Shown piece after piece: positions 28,360 to 37,106 of a DNA stretch of 64,000 nucleotides. This DNA is from Desulfovibrio sp. (lineage in GTDB: Bacteria > Desulfobacterota > Desulfovibrionia > Desulfovibrionales > Desulfovibrionaceae): assembly GCF_019422935.1 (NCBI RefSeq), contig NZ_JAHZCJ010000010.1, forward strand, positions 1 through 64,000, given 5' to 3'. Position 1 is the stretch's first letter, and each line of letters opens with the position of its first letter. The position numbers and the translations under genes are program-made. Under the pieces are notes generated by a model. The model did no database searches. It saw only the letters and a program-made list of their open reading frames with translations, and was not told where the DNA came from.

Positions 28360-28473
28360 GTTTTTCCTTCGGCCAAATGAATACACACCCTTGCAGTGCT
28401 GCCGCCGCGCGCCCGCCAGGCCAGCATCAGAGGGTTTTACCCTGCCCGCGCGGCATGGCGGGGCACAAAGCCC

Positions 28474-28502
28474 TTGCCCTGCACTTTTTTTTGCGCAATA
28501 AT
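28474..28502 (+). promoter_or_regulatory. Probable promoter of argG
   Basis: TTGCCC (28474-28479) and AATAAT (28497-28502) are spaced by 17 bp, with a T-rich spacer. The -10 matches five of six consensus positions. The predicted start near 28509 leaves a leader of about 25 nt to the argG ATG. Confidence 0.6.
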
Positions 28503-28533
28503 TTTTCCCTTGAATCCACAAGGGGAGCACCAC

Positions 28534-29739
28534 ATGCAGAATGTAAAAAAAGTCGTCCTCGCCTATTCGGGCGGGCTTGATACTTCCGTTATCCTTAAAT
28601 GGCTCATTGAGACCTACAAGTGTGAAGTCATTGCCGTTACCGCAGATCTGGGCCAGCCCGAAGACCTCACGGGCGTGGAAGAAAAAGCGCTCAAGACCGG
28701 CGCTTCCAAGGCCTATGTGCTTGATCTGCGCGAAGAAATGGCCAAGGACTTTGTATTCCCCATGATGCGCGGCGCTGCCCGCTACGAAAACCGCTATCTG
28801 CTGGGCACCTCCATCGCCCGTCCGCTCATCGCCAAGGCCCTTGTGGACATCGCCCGCAAGGAAGGCGCTGACGCCGTGGCCCACGGCGCTACCGGCAAGG
28901 GCAACGATCAGGTGCGTTTTGAATTTGCCGTCAGCGCCCTTGCGCCCGACCTCAAGGTCATCGCCCCCTGGCGCGAATGGGATCTCATGTCGCGCACGGC
29001 CCTCACGGCCTTTGCCGCAAAGCATGGCATCCATATCTCCAGCGAAGCCAAGCGCTACAGCATGGATGCCAACATGATGCACACGAGCTTTGAAGGCAGC
29101 GAGCTGGAAAATCCCGGCAGCGCTCCCGACGCCTCGTGCCATCAGCGCTGCGTGCCCGTGGAAGAAGCGCCCGACACCCCCGAGATCATCAGCGTGGATT
29201 TCGAGCAGGGCAACCCTGTGGCCGTCAACGGCCAGCGCCTCTCCCCCGCCGCCATCATCAAGACCCTCAGCGAAATGGCCGGGCGTAACGGCATTGGCCG
29301 CGACGACATGGTCGAAAACCGCTTTGTGGGCATGAAGTGCCGCGGCGTGTACGAAAACCCCGCCGGTACCCTGCTGTTTGCCCTGCACCGCGACCTTGAA
29401 GGCATCTGCATGGATCGCGAGCTGCTCGGCATCCGCGACATGCTGGCCGTGCGCTACTCCCAGTGCGTGTACAACGGCTTCTGGTATTCGCCCGAACGCG
29501 AAACCATGCAGGCTTTTATGGACAAGTCGCAGGAGTGCGTTACCGGCACGGTGCGCGCCAAGCTCTACAAGGGCGGCGTGTGGCCCCTGGCCCGCACCTC
29601 CCCCAATTCGCTCTTCTCCGAAGATCTGGCCACCTTTGAAGGCGGCAACTACGATCACAAGGATGCCGCTGGCTTTATCCGCCTCAACAGCCTGCGCCTG
29701 CGCCTGCACGCCGCTGTGCAGAGCAAGCTCGGCAAGTAG
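28534..29739 (+). CDS. argG: Argininosuccinate synthase
   Basis: Condenses citrulline and aspartate with ATP, the penultimate step of arginine synthesis. The 401-residue protein begins [19 protein letters not shown], with the PP-loop SGGLDTS at residues 12-18, and continues with [12 protein letters not shown] and the C-terminal [21 protein letters not shown] region. The start at 28534 follows AGGGGAG; the frame is open 46 codons further upstream but those lie before the likely promoter. It is divergent from carBA and followed 217 bp later by argH. Confidence 0.97.
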   Translation: MQNVKKVVLAYSGGLDTSVILKWLIETYKCEVIAVTADLGQPEDLTGVEEKALKTGASKAYVLDLREEMAKDFVFPMMRGAARYENRYLLGTSIARPLIAKALVDIARKEGADAVAHGATGKGNDQVRFEFAVSALAPDLKVIAPWREWDLMSRTALTAFAAKHGIHISSEAKRYSMDANMMHTSFEGSELENPGSAPDASCHQRCVPVEEAPDTPEIISVDFEQGNPVAVNGQRLSPAAIIKTLSEMAGRNGIGRDDMVENRFVGMKCRGVYENPAGTLLFALHRDLEGICMDRELLGIRDMLAVRYSQCVYNGFWYSPERETMQAFMDKSQECVTGTVRAKLYKGGVWPLARTSPNSLFSEDLATFEGGNYDHKDAAGFIRLNSLRLRLHAAVQSKLGK

Positions 29740-29748
29740 ACTGAAACG

Positions 29749-29785
29749 CCCCGCATGCCGCCTTTTTTTAAAGCGACATGCGGGG
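29749..29785 (+). terminator. Possible terminator or attenuator after argG
   Basis: A 9-bp stem (29749-29757 with 29777-29785, CCCCGCATG/CATGCGGGG) encloses a 19-nt loop that itself contains T7. No T-run follows the stem, so termination may be partial and argH may be reached by read-through. Confidence 0.5.
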
Positions 29786-29956
29786 TTGTGGAATATCGGG
29801 CGCTTTCCCCGGAGCCTGCGCCATCCTGGGTTCGGCCATTGGCGGCATTGCCGCATGTTTTGCAGAGATTTGACGGGACAGGTTCCGGGGGAGGCGGCGT
29901 TCGCCACGAGCAACGCGGCTTCCCCTAATTCATTTTTTACAGAAAACGGACAGACC

Positions 29957-31357
29957 ATGAAGACCAACCAGAGCTGGGGCGGCCGCTTTGCCGAAGGCCC
30001 CAAGGAAGCCGTGGCCCAGTATACGGATTCGCAATCCTACGACAGGGCGCTCTACGCACAGGATATCCGCGCGTCACAGGCGCATGCCCGCATGCTGGGC
30101 CGTCAGGGCGTCATCAGCCAGAACGAGGCGCGGACTTTGGTCAACGGTCTGGACCGTGTGCGCGAAGAAATCGAAGCTGGCAATTTTGTGTGGAAGCCCG
30201 AGCTGGAAGACGTGCACATGAATATTGAAGCGCGCCTCACCGAACTTGTGGGCGATGTGGGCAAAAAACTGCACACGGGCCGCAGCCGCAACGATCAGGT
30301 GGGCCTGACCTTCCGCCTCTTTGTGGCCGACCGCCTCGAAACCTGGCGTCAGCGCGCGGCCCTGCTGTGCTCCGTGCTGGCAGACAAGGCCGCTGAACAC
30401 AAGACGGATATCCTGCCAGGCTGCACCCATCTGCAACCGGCCCAGCCCGTAAGCCTTGCCCACCACCTGCTGGCCTATGCCTGGATGTTCCGCCGCGACG
30501 CCATGCGACTTGAAGACACCCTTGAGCGCGTGCGCATTTCGCCCTTGGGCGCAGCGGCCCTGGCCGGAACCACCTACCCGCTTGACCCGCAGAGCGTGGC
30601 GGACGAAGTGGGTTTTGCAGAAATTTACGGCAACTCCATGGACGCCGTTTCTGACCGCGATTTTGTGCTTGAAGCCCTTTTTGACGGCTCGACCATCATG
30701 ATGCACCTCTCGCGCCTGTGCGAAGAAATCATCCTCTGGGCCAACCCCGCCTTTGGCTTTGTGCGCCTTTCTGACGGCTATTCCACTGGCTCGTCCATCA
30801 TGCCGCAAAAGAAAAACCCAGACGTTGCCGAACTCATGCGCGGCAAGACCGGGCGCGTCTACGGCGCGCTGACGGGCCTGCTCACGGTCATGAAGGGTCT
30901 GCCCCTAGCCTACAACCGCGACATGCAGGAAGACAAGGAAGGTTTCCTTGATGCCGACCGCACCGTTGAAGCTTCGCTGCGCCTCATGGCGGGCATGCTG
31001 GAAGAACTGACCTTCCGCACTGACCGCATGCGCGAGGCCTGCAAGGCTGGCTTCCTCAACGCCACGGAACTGGCGGACTACCTTGTGGGCAAGGGTATTC
31101 CCTTCCGCGAGGCGCACCACATCACGGGTCAGGCCGTGGCCATAGCCGAAAAGGCTGGCAAAGGCCTTGAAGACCTCACTCTTGGCGAACTCCAGAGCCT
31201 TGAACCACGCATTGACGACTCGGTTTTTGCCATTCTGGAATATGCCGCAGCCGTGAGCCGCCGCGAAACCCCCGGCGGTACCGGGCCCCGCTCTGTGGAA
31301 ACACAGCTTGAACAGATCCACCAGTGGCTTGGGCAGAATCTGGGCGAGGAAAACTGA
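29957..31357 (+). CDS. argH: Argininosuccinate lyase
   Basis: Splits argininosuccinate into arginine and fumarate, the last step of arginine synthesis. The 466-residue protein starts [19 protein letters not shown], shows the fumarase-superfamily motifs [11 protein letters not shown] and [16 protein letters not shown], and has the catalytic-loop signature [12 protein letters not shown]. The ATG at 29957 has only a weak GGAC site. The frame is open far upstream but the start is fixed by similarity. A short gap of 17 bp leads to the next gene, suggesting co-transcription. Confidence 0.97.
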   Translation: MKTNQSWGGRFAEGPKEAVAQYTDSQSYDRALYAQDIRASQAHARMLGRQGVISQNEARTLVNGLDRVREEIEAGNFVWKPELEDVHMNIEARLTELVGDVGKKLHTGRSRNDQVGLTFRLFVADRLETWRQRAALLCSVLADKAAEHKTDILPGCTHLQPAQPVSLAHHLLAYAWMFRRDAMRLEDTLERVRISPLGAAALAGTTYPLDPQSVADEVGFAEIYGNSMDAVSDRDFVLEALFDGSTIMMHLSRLCEEIILWANPAFGFVRLSDGYSTGSSIMPQKKNPDVAELMRGKTGRVYGALTGLLTVMKGLPLAYNRDMQEDKEGFLDADRTVEASLRLMAGMLEELTFRTDRMREACKAGFLNATELADYLVGKGIPFREAHHITGQAVAIAEKAGKGLEDLTLGELQSLEPRIDDSVFAILEYAAAVSRRETPGGTGPRSVETQLEQIHQWLGQNLGEEN

Positions 31358-31374
31358 GCACGGAGCCGAACGCC

Positions 31375-32247
31375 ATGTCCATTTTTGATATCGAAAACCG
31401 GCAGGATATGGGGGCGGAAGCCCCCTCCGCCGTGAGCTGGCCCCAGTGGGCGGAAGACGCGCGGCTGGACGACGACCTCGCCGCAGAGGCCTACGAGGCA
31501 ACTCCTGCTCCCCTGCGCGCCGCAGTCAAAACAGGGCTGGCTCTGGCGCACATGCACTTTGGCGAGTCCACCACCAGCCAGCGTAACGAGGTGCGCAACG
31601 CGCATCTGGGCTTCTGGCGGCGTTCCATCGCGCACCCCGCGCCCTGGGCGGTCATTGCCTTTACGCCCGCGTACGCCGCAGCGGCCCGCCTTGCGGCGGC
31701 CTGCATGCCCGCTCTGCTTGGCGGCGTGCCCCTTGTGGGGGCCGTGTGCGTAGGCGGTGCACCCAGCAGGAATGCTCTGGTCACGCTGGAGCTGGCTGGT
31801 GTGGAAGATATCTTTGTTATGGACAGCGCAAGCCTCTGCACCCTGCTGGAAGAAACCCAACCAGGGCCGGGACGGCTGGTGCTGCTGCACAGGGGCGAAC
31901 TGGACGGCGTGGCCGGGGCCGCACGGGCGCTGGAGCTGCCCTGTTACGAGGAGCGGCGCTCGCCCATCCTGTGCCTGCCCAAGCCCGATGCCTTTGACCT
32001 TGAAGCGCTGGCTTTTGCGCAGGCCGAGGCTCTGGAAACAGCGCTCGACACCTCCTTGCGTCTCACCCCTGACGCCACCTACCTTGCACCCGTGGCTGCC
32101 CTTGGGCATTGCCGCGAGCGCCGCACCGGGCCATTCCCCTACAGCGGCGCGCCCGCGCTCACGCCGGGTTGCGAGGGCTTCTGGCTGCACCCCGGCCTCA
32201 CGCCCGACTTCTTCCGCGTGCAGCGGCAGGCATTCGGGCTGCTGTAA
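31375..32247 (+). CDS. HisD-like protein of unknown function
   Basis: A 290-residue cytoplasmic protein. The middle part (FWRRSIAHPAPWAVIAFTP through GGAPSRNALVTLELAGVEDIFVMDSASL, about residues 80-165) resembles the cofactor-binding region of histidinol dehydrogenase, where an Arg-Pro-Leu/Val element is followed by PxGxAxYPS, an Ala-rich helix, PS and GVxxIFxxGGAQA. The protein is about two thirds of HisD length and the zinc-binding and catalytic signature is not recognisable, so it is probably not an active histidinol dehydrogenase. It follows argH by 17 bp. Family resemblance is inferred by eye. Confidence 0.75.
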   Translation: MSIFDIENRQDMGAEAPSAVSWPQWAEDARLDDDLAAEAYEATPAPLRAAVKTGLALAHMHFGESTTSQRNEVRNAHLGFWRRSIAHPAPWAVIAFTPAYAAAARLAAACMPALLGGVPLVGAVCVGGAPSRNALVTLELAGVEDIFVMDSASLCTLLEETQPGPGRLVLLHRGELDGVAGAARALELPCYEERRSPILCLPKPDAFDLEALAFAQAEALETALDTSLRLTPDATYLAPVAALGHCRERRTGPFPYSGAPALTPGCEGFWLHPGLTPDFFRVQRQAFGLL

Positions 32248-32436
32248 CCCGCGCAAATTCACGCCGGGCACTACGCAAGGCCATCGAGCGTTCTTAATTG
32301 AATCTTCGCCAAAGCTTCTTTGCAAGCTGACTGCCCAGCTTCCCTGCACTGCATGGGGAAGCTGCGGCGGCCAGCCTTGCCCTGCGCCTGAAAAAGCCGT
32401 AATCATTCAGAAACACCTCGCCTTGGGAGCAAAGCC

Positions 32437-34476
32437 ATGCCCAGCATCAAGCATATCCGCAACATAGGCATTATTGCCCATATCGACGCGGGCAAAACCA
32501 CGCTTTCCGAGCGCATGCTGTTCTACAGCCGCAAAATCCACCGCATGGGCGAGGTGCACAACGGCTCTGCCACCATGGACTACATGCCGGAGGAGCAGGA
32601 GCGCGGCATCACCATCATGTCGGCCTGCACCACCTGCCAGTGGGGCGAAAATACCATCAACCTCATCGACACGCCCGGCCATGTAGACTTTACCATTGAG
32701 GTGGAGCGCGCCCTGCGCGTGCTGGACGGGGCCGTGGGCGTGTTCTGCGCCGTGGGTGGGGTTGAGCCGCAGTCGGAAACCGTGTGGCGGCAGTCGGAAG
32801 ATTTCAACGTTCCCAAGATCGCCTTCATCAACAAGATAGACCGCCTGGGCGCAGATTTTGAGGCAGTGCTCGAGGCCATGCGCCAGCGCCTGCAAACCAA
32901 CGCCGTTGCCGTGACCATTCCCCTTGGGCAGGGAGAAGATTTCCGCGCCGTGCTTGACCTTGTGAACGAACAAAGCCTGACCTTTGACCCGGCGGATCAG
33001 GGCCAGACCGTACACCGCGCGCCCTTTACGGAAGAAGAAGCTGCCCTCGCCGCCCCCTGGCGCGAAATTCTGCTGGAAAAGCTTGGCGAGGCGGACGATG
33101 CCTTTGTGGAACCCTATCTGGAAGGCACCTTCACCCTGGCCGACATCAACGCCGCCCTGCGGCGCGCCACGCTGGCCCGCACACTCACGCCTGTTTTCTG
33201 CGGCTCAGCCCTGCGCAACATGGGTGTGCAGCCCGTGCTTGATGCCGTGTGCGCCCTGCTGCCCTCGCCCGCCGATGTCCCGGCCCCGGTGGGGCATGAT
33301 GCCGATGGTCGGGAAATCATTGTGGAAGCAACGCCCGATGCCCCCGCTGCGGCGCTGGTTTTTAAAGTGCTCATGGAAAACGGCCGCAAGCTGGCCTTTG
33401 TACGCATGTACGCGGGCCGCATCCGCGAGGGCGAAAGCCTGCGCAATACCGCCAGCGGCAAGGATGACCGCCTGGGCCGCATCTACCGCCCCCATGCCGA
33501 CAGGCGGGAACAGGTGGAAAGCGCCGAAGCGGGCGAAATCGTGGTCGTGGTGGGCCTGCGCGGGCATACGGGCGAAACCTATACTGCCCGCGAGCGGCAG
33601 CTTGCGCTGGAAAGCATAGATGCCTACGCTCCCGTCATCACCCTTGCGCTGGAACCCCGCAATGCGGACGAAGGCAAGATTCTGGACGAAGCCCTGGCAC
33701 GCTATACGGAAGAAGACCCCACCCTGCTGGCGCGGCTGGATGATGACACAGGTTCCCGCATGGTTTCCGGCATGGGCGAGCTGCATCTGGACGTTCTGCT
33801 TGAGCGCATGCAGCGCGAATACGGCATAAGCCCCCGCGCGGGCAATCCGCAGGTTGTGCTGCGCGAAACCGTGCGCAAGGAGGCCGAGGCAGCCGCTGTC
33901 TTTGACCGTGAAATGGGCAAGGAGCGCCATCAGGGTTCTGCGGCCCTGCGTGTTGCGCCGCGCGCCCGAGGCACTGGCAATGTAGTTGAAGTGGGCGACT
34001 TTTTGCCGCAGGATGCCGCCGAAGCCCGCAAAATTCTGCCCAGGGTCTATCTGGACGCCGCCCTTGAAGGCGTGCGCGATGCCCTGCAATGCGGCGACCT
34101 GACAGGCTACCCCATTGAAGACGTAGCCGTGACCCTCACGGCGGTAGACAGGCAGGAAGGCCTGACAACGGTTCCCGGCTGCCGCATGGCCGCCGGACAA
34201 GCCCTGCGCGAGGCGCTGGCCGCGGCAACGCCTGTGGTTCTGGAGCCTGTGATGCGCGTGGAAATTACCGTGCCGGAAGACTTCCTTGGCGCGTCCATCA
34301 CCTTGTTCACCACCTGCGGCGGCAAGGTTGAGGATATGGAAGACCACGGCGGGCGCAAAACATTGCGCGGCACCGCCCCCCTGCGCCGCCTGTTCGGCTT
34401 TTCCACCTCCCTGCGCTCGGCCACACAAGGCCGCGCCGGGCTGGTAATGACCTTTGACCGCTTTGATCTGCCCTGA
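32437..34476 (+). CDS. Elongation factor G paralogue (EF-G2 type)
   Basis: Translational GTPase of 679 residues. The G domain is intact: AHIDAGKTTLSER (G1) near 14-26, RGIT (G2), DTPGH (G3) and NKID (G4). Domain II follows (VFKVLMENGRKLAFVRMYAGRIREG), then domain III (GMGELHLDVLLERM), domain IV and domain V. By my hand alignment the tip of domain IV lacks the histidine that corresponds to E. coli His583. That, and its position beside rsmA rather than in a str operon, suggests a specialised paralogue rather than the main translocase. GGGAGC precedes the ATG. It ends 6 bp before rsmA. Confidence 0.9.
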   Translation: MPSIKHIRNIGIIAHIDAGKTTLSERMLFYSRKIHRMGEVHNGSATMDYMPEEQERGITIMSACTTCQWGENTINLIDTPGHVDFTIEVERALRVLDGAVGVFCAVGGVEPQSETVWRQSEDFNVPKIAFINKIDRLGADFEAVLEAMRQRLQTNAVAVTIPLGQGEDFRAVLDLVNEQSLTFDPADQGQTVHRAPFTEEEAALAAPWREILLEKLGEADDAFVEPYLEGTFTLADINAALRRATLARTLTPVFCGSALRNMGVQPVLDAVCALLPSPADVPAPVGHDADGREIIVEATPDAPAAALVFKVLMENGRKLAFVRMYAGRIREGESLRNTASGKDDRLGRIYRPHADRREQVESAEAGEIVVVVGLRGHTGETYTARERQLALESIDAYAPVITLALEPRNADEGKILDEALARYTEEDPTLLARLDDDTGSRMVSGMGELHLDVLLERMQREYGISPRAGNPQVVLRETVRKEAEAAAVFDREMGKERHQGSAALRVAPRARGTGNVVEVGDFLPQDAAEARKILPRVYLDAALEGVRDALQCGDLTGYPIEDVAVTLTAVDRQEGLTTVPGCRMAAGQALREALAAATPVVLEPVMRVEITVPEDFLGASITLFTTCGGKVEDMEDHGGRKTLRGTAPLRRLFGFSTSLRSATQGRAGLVMTFDRFDLP

Positions 34477-34482
34477 GGAACC

Positions 34483-35304
34483 ATGCAGCACCAAGAATCC
34501 ACACACGGCCAGCCCCGCGCAAAAAAAAGCCTCGGCCAGCACTTTTTGAAGCGCGAGGACATCTGCCGCCGCATTGCCATGCTGCTGCTGCCCAAGCCCG
34601 AAGACATGGTGCTTGAGATCGGCCCCGGCCCTGGCGCGCTCACCCGCGCCATCGAGGAGCAGCCCCACGCCCGCCTTTTGCTGCTTGAAAAAGACCGCCA
34701 CTGGGCGGCTGAGCGCCAGCGCCTTGCCGAGGCCCGCACCCAGGCGGTGCTGACCGATGCCCTGCGTTTTGACTGGCGGCGCATCACGCCTGAAAAACCG
34801 TGGAAGATCATAGGCAACCTGCCCTACAATGTGGCCTCGCCCCTCATATGGGACATTGTTTCCCGCGCAACGGGCTGGCAACGCGCTGCCTTTATGGTGC
34901 AAAAAGAGGTGGGCCAGCGGCTGGCTGCCCAGCCCAACACCAGTCACTATGGCGCGCTTTCTGTCTGGGTGCAGAGCTACGCCCGCCCGCGCATGGAATT
35001 TATTGTGGGGCCGGGGGCCTTCAGCCCGCCGCCCAAGGTGGATTCTGCCGTGCTTTCTTTTGATCCGCTCCCGCCGGAGCGCAGGCCAGCTCACCCCGAA
35101 GTGCTGGCGCGACTCTTGCGCGTGTGCTTTCAGCAGCGCCGCAAACAGCTTGGCGGCGTTTTCAGGCGCAGCGGCCAGCCCGGGCTTGAGGCCGCGCTGG
35201 AAAAGACAGGCATCGACCCAAGCCTGCGGCCTGAAGCCCTCGCCAACAAAGATTTTCAGGCTCTTGCCGCTTTTTGGGCCGAGCAGCTTGACAATAATGC
35301 ATAA
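34483..35304 (+). CDS. rsmA: 16S rRNA dimethyladenosine transferase RsmA (KsgA)
   Basis: Dimethylates A1518 and A1519 at the 3' end of 16S rRNA, a late step in 30S maturation. The 273-residue protein has KSLGQHFLKRE at about 15-25, the SAM motif VLEIGPGPGALTRAI, the catalytic IIGNLPYNVASPL, and FMVQKEVGQRL followed by FSPPPKVDSAVL. It follows the EF-G paralogue by 6 bp, so both act in ribosome function from one transcript. A 112-bp gap separates it from the HU gene. Confidence 0.96.
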   Translation: MQHQESTHGQPRAKKSLGQHFLKREDICRRIAMLLLPKPEDMVLEIGPGPGALTRAIEEQPHARLLLLEKDRHWAAERQRLAEARTQAVLTDALRFDWRRITPEKPWKIIGNLPYNVASPLIWDIVSRATGWQRAAFMVQKEVGQRLAAQPNTSHYGALSVWVQSYARPRMEFIVGPGAFSPPPKVDSAVLSFDPLPPERRPAHPEVLARLLRVCFQQRRKQLGGVFRRSGQPGLEAALEKTGIDPSLRPEALANKDFQALAAFWAEQLDNNA

Positions 35305-35416
35305 AAAGTTTTGAGTTTACGCACTGTCTTTTAAAACGTAACGCTTGGCGGCGTTTGCCGCCTGAGCTTTGCTGGCAGAACAACTCAAGCCGGGGAATTT
35401 TCAGGAGGATGTGCTG

Positions 35417-35689
35417 ATGACTAAAGCTGATCTGGTTGAAAAAATCGCCGCCAAGGCAAACCTGACCAAGGCTGCCGCCGAGCGTGCCCTCAATGCTTTT
35501 CTTGCTTCTGTGGAAGACGCTCTTGTAAAAGAGTCCAAACTGACCCTTACGGGTTTTGGCACCTTTGCGGTAGAAACCCGCAAAGCTCGTCAGGGGCGCA
35601 ACCCGCGCACCGGCGATACGCTGACCATTCCCGCCTGCAAAATTCTCAAATTCCGTCCCGGCAAAATGCTCAAGGACTCCCTGAATTAA
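35417..35689 (+). CDS. HU-family DNA-binding protein
   Basis: A 90-residue histone-like protein. It begins MTKADLVEKIAAKANLTKAAAERAL, the usual HU/IHF helical dimerisation part, then LTGFGTFAV and the DNA-binding arm ARQGRNPRTGD with the intercalating-proline RNP motif, ending KFRPGKMLKDSLN. The family bends and compacts DNA as a dimer. HU is more likely than IHF but the two cannot be told apart with certainty here. The ATG at 35417 follows AGGAGG; a Rho-independent terminator directly follows the stop. An upstream hairpin (35347-35362) lies in its leader. Confidence 0.93.
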   Translation: MTKADLVEKIAAKANLTKAAAERALNAFLASVEDALVKESKLTLTGFGTFAVETRKARQGRNPRTGDTLTIPACKILKFRPGKMLKDSLN

Positions 35690-35694
35690 GCTTG

Positions 35695-35724
35695 AGCCGT
35701 TATGCTCTGGCATAGCGGCTTTTT
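35695..35724 (+). terminator. Terminator of the HU gene
   Basis: A 10-bp stem with one G-T pair (35695-35704 with 35711-35720) and a 6-nt loop is followed by TTTT. It begins 6 bp after the HU stop. Confidence 0.9.
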
Positions 35725-35996
35725 AATTTGCGCCAGCAGCCGCAGGGCTGTTGTCGATTGCTTTTGCCCAGTGGCAAGGCAAAGAACCAGCTCGCAGGGG
35801 GGTGTATCCCCTGCAAGCTGGCTCTATGACTTGCTGCGGGAAACCAGCAATTTGAAAAGCTGCCACCTTTTGCGGAAAATATTGATTTTCCCGCACTTGA
35901 GGCTTGCCTTTTTCTAAAGTGCGGGCTAAAAGAGCAGTTCATATTTTGCGGGCCATGGTCTAGAGCCGTGCCCCACCGCCGAAGGGGGTGATTTTC
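35725..35996 (+). promoter_or_regulatory. Structured leader/promoter region of rpsU
   Basis: No gene is present. A 14-bp stem with one mismatch lies at 35787-35821. A second stem, 35872-35880 with 35885-35894 (one bulge), and a third, 35890-35898 with 35917-35925 (CCCGCACTT/AAGTGCGGG), share bases 35890-35894 and cannot form together. A possible promoter TTGCCT (35904-35909), 17 bp, TAAAAG (35927-35932) overlaps the third stem, so that repeat could be either an RNA switch or a protein operator. Confidence 0.5.
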
Positions 35997-36200
35997 TTGC
36001 CCGGAGTTTTTCTTAACGACGACGACTATAACTTCGACATCGCACTGCGCCGCTTTAAGAAGCAGGTAGAAAAGGCGGGCGTTCTTTCTGAAATGAAGAA
36101 GCGCCAGCACTACGAAAAGCCCAGCGTTATGCGTAAAAAGAAGAAGGCCGCCGCCCGGAAGCGGCTGATGAAAAAGATCAGGAAGATGAACATGGCCTAG
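35997..36200 (+). CDS. rpsU: 30S ribosomal protein S21
   Basis: Small basic protein of the 30S platform. The 67 residues begin (M)[22 protein letters not shown] and end in a very basic tail ([19 protein letters not shown]), the typical S21 form. The family N-terminus MPGV aligns with a TTG codon at 35997, and AAGGGGGTG lies at proper distance from it. An in-frame GTG at 35988 overlaps that same site and would add three residues unlike the family, so TTG is preferred. It is the first gene of the rpsU-yqeY-mutS2-dnaG-rpoD block and is followed by a terminator-like hairpin. Confidence 0.95.
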   Translation: MPGVFLNDDDYNFDIALRRFKKQVEKAGVLSEMKKRQHYEKPSVMRKKKKAAARKRLMKKIRKMNMA

Positions 36201-36293
36201 GCAGCAATGCCTTACGCCGCTTTGCAGGGCATTGCCCGGCAAACGGCAGGCCCAGCGATGCAAAGCCATCGCTCCGTTCATTCGGCCAGTTAT

Positions 36294-36331
36294 GCGGGAG
36301 GCCCCTCGGGCTTCCCGCGTTTTCTGCTTTT
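36294..36331 (+). terminator. Terminator-like hairpin after rpsU
   Basis: A 10-bp stem with one G-T pair (36294-36303 with 36309-36318), loop of 5, followed by GTTTTCTGCTTTT. It ends about 25 bp before the yqeY ATG. It may reduce read-through so that S21 is made in excess over the genes downstream, as in other rpsU-dnaG-rpoD operons. Confidence 0.7.
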
Positions 36332-36356
36332 CTCCACCCTCCACCCCACCACCGCC

Positions 36357-36824
36357 ATGACTGTCACCACCACGCTTTTTGAGCAGATCGACGTTGACTA
36401 TATCAAAGCCTACAAAGCCAAGGACAGTGTGCGCCTTACCGTGCTGCGCCTTCTCAAGACGGCGGTGAAGAATCGCCTGGTGGAACTCAAGCGCCCCGGC
36501 GGCAGCCTTGCCGACGAAGAAATGCTTGATATCATCATCAAGGAAGGCAAGCAGCGGCAGGATTCCATCGACCAGTTCACGGCAGCAGGCCGCACAGATC
36601 TGGCCGACAAGGAAGCGGCGGAGCTTGTCATCCTTAAAGAATACCTGCCCAAGCCCCTTTCGCCAGAAGAACTTGCAGCCCTTATTGACGCCACTGTGGC
36701 CGAAGTGGGCGCAACATCCCCCAAGGATATGGGCAAGGTCATTTCTGCCATCATGGCGGGCCACAAAGGCCGTGTAGACGGCAAAGCTCTTTCGGAAGCC
36801 GTCAAAAAACGCCTCCAGCCGTAG
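36357..36824 (+). CDS. GatB/YqeY domain protein
   Basis: A 155-residue helical protein related to the C-terminal tRNA-interacting domain of GatB. Recognisable segments are KAKDSVRLTVLRLLKTAVKN, LADEEMLDIIIKEGKQRQDSIDQF, ELVILKEYLPKPLSPEEL and the C-terminal GKVISAIMAGHKGRVDGKALSEAVKKRL. The family often sits beside rpsU and dnaG; its role is unclear, possibly in tRNA amidotransferase-like reactions. The ATG at 36357 is placed by family alignment, but the preceding bases (CCACCACCGCC) have no ribosome site. Confidence 0.92.
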   Translation: MTVTTTLFEQIDVDYIKAYKAKDSVRLTVLRLLKTAVKNRLVELKRPGGSLADEEMLDIIIKEGKQRQDSIDQFTAAGRTDLADKEAAELVILKEYLPKPLSPEELAALIDATVAEVGATSPKDMGKVISAIMAGHKGRVDGKALSEAVKKRLQP

Positions 36825-37106
36825 CTTCAGGCGCATTTCCACCTGGGGAAAACCCCCGTTTCAGTGTCCCGTTTTGAGTTGGCATGCAATCTTGCGGGAG
36901 TCGCCTTGTTTTGGAGCAAACAGCCTTGAGCAGCTCACCTTCGCCCCTTGGGCGACTGCCCGAAAGAGCCGCAGCTACAGCTGCGTTTGCCGGGTAACTT
37001 TGCTGCTGCGCAAGGGCATACTGCCCGACGGCTCACGATTTTTTTCCGCACCACGGGTAAGCGCTGTTTTTTGCGCGCAAACCCATTGCTTTAAGGCAGT
37101 TCACGC
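36825..37106 (+). other. Structured non-coding gap before mutS2
   Basis: No credible gene. Inverted repeats are nested here: 36899-36905 with 36951-36957, 36966-36971 with 37029-37034 (GAGCCG/CGGCTC), and a local hairpin 37014-37018 with 37022-37026. A run of seven T residues follows at about 37039-37045. The arrangement could be an attenuator of mutS2 or a small RNA. Confidence 0.4.

Noticed and set aside
33205..35094. A 629-codon minus-strand ORF opposite the EF-G paralogue and rsmA
   Set aside because: Antisense to two clear genes and compositionally a shadow. Its translation matches nothing I recognise.
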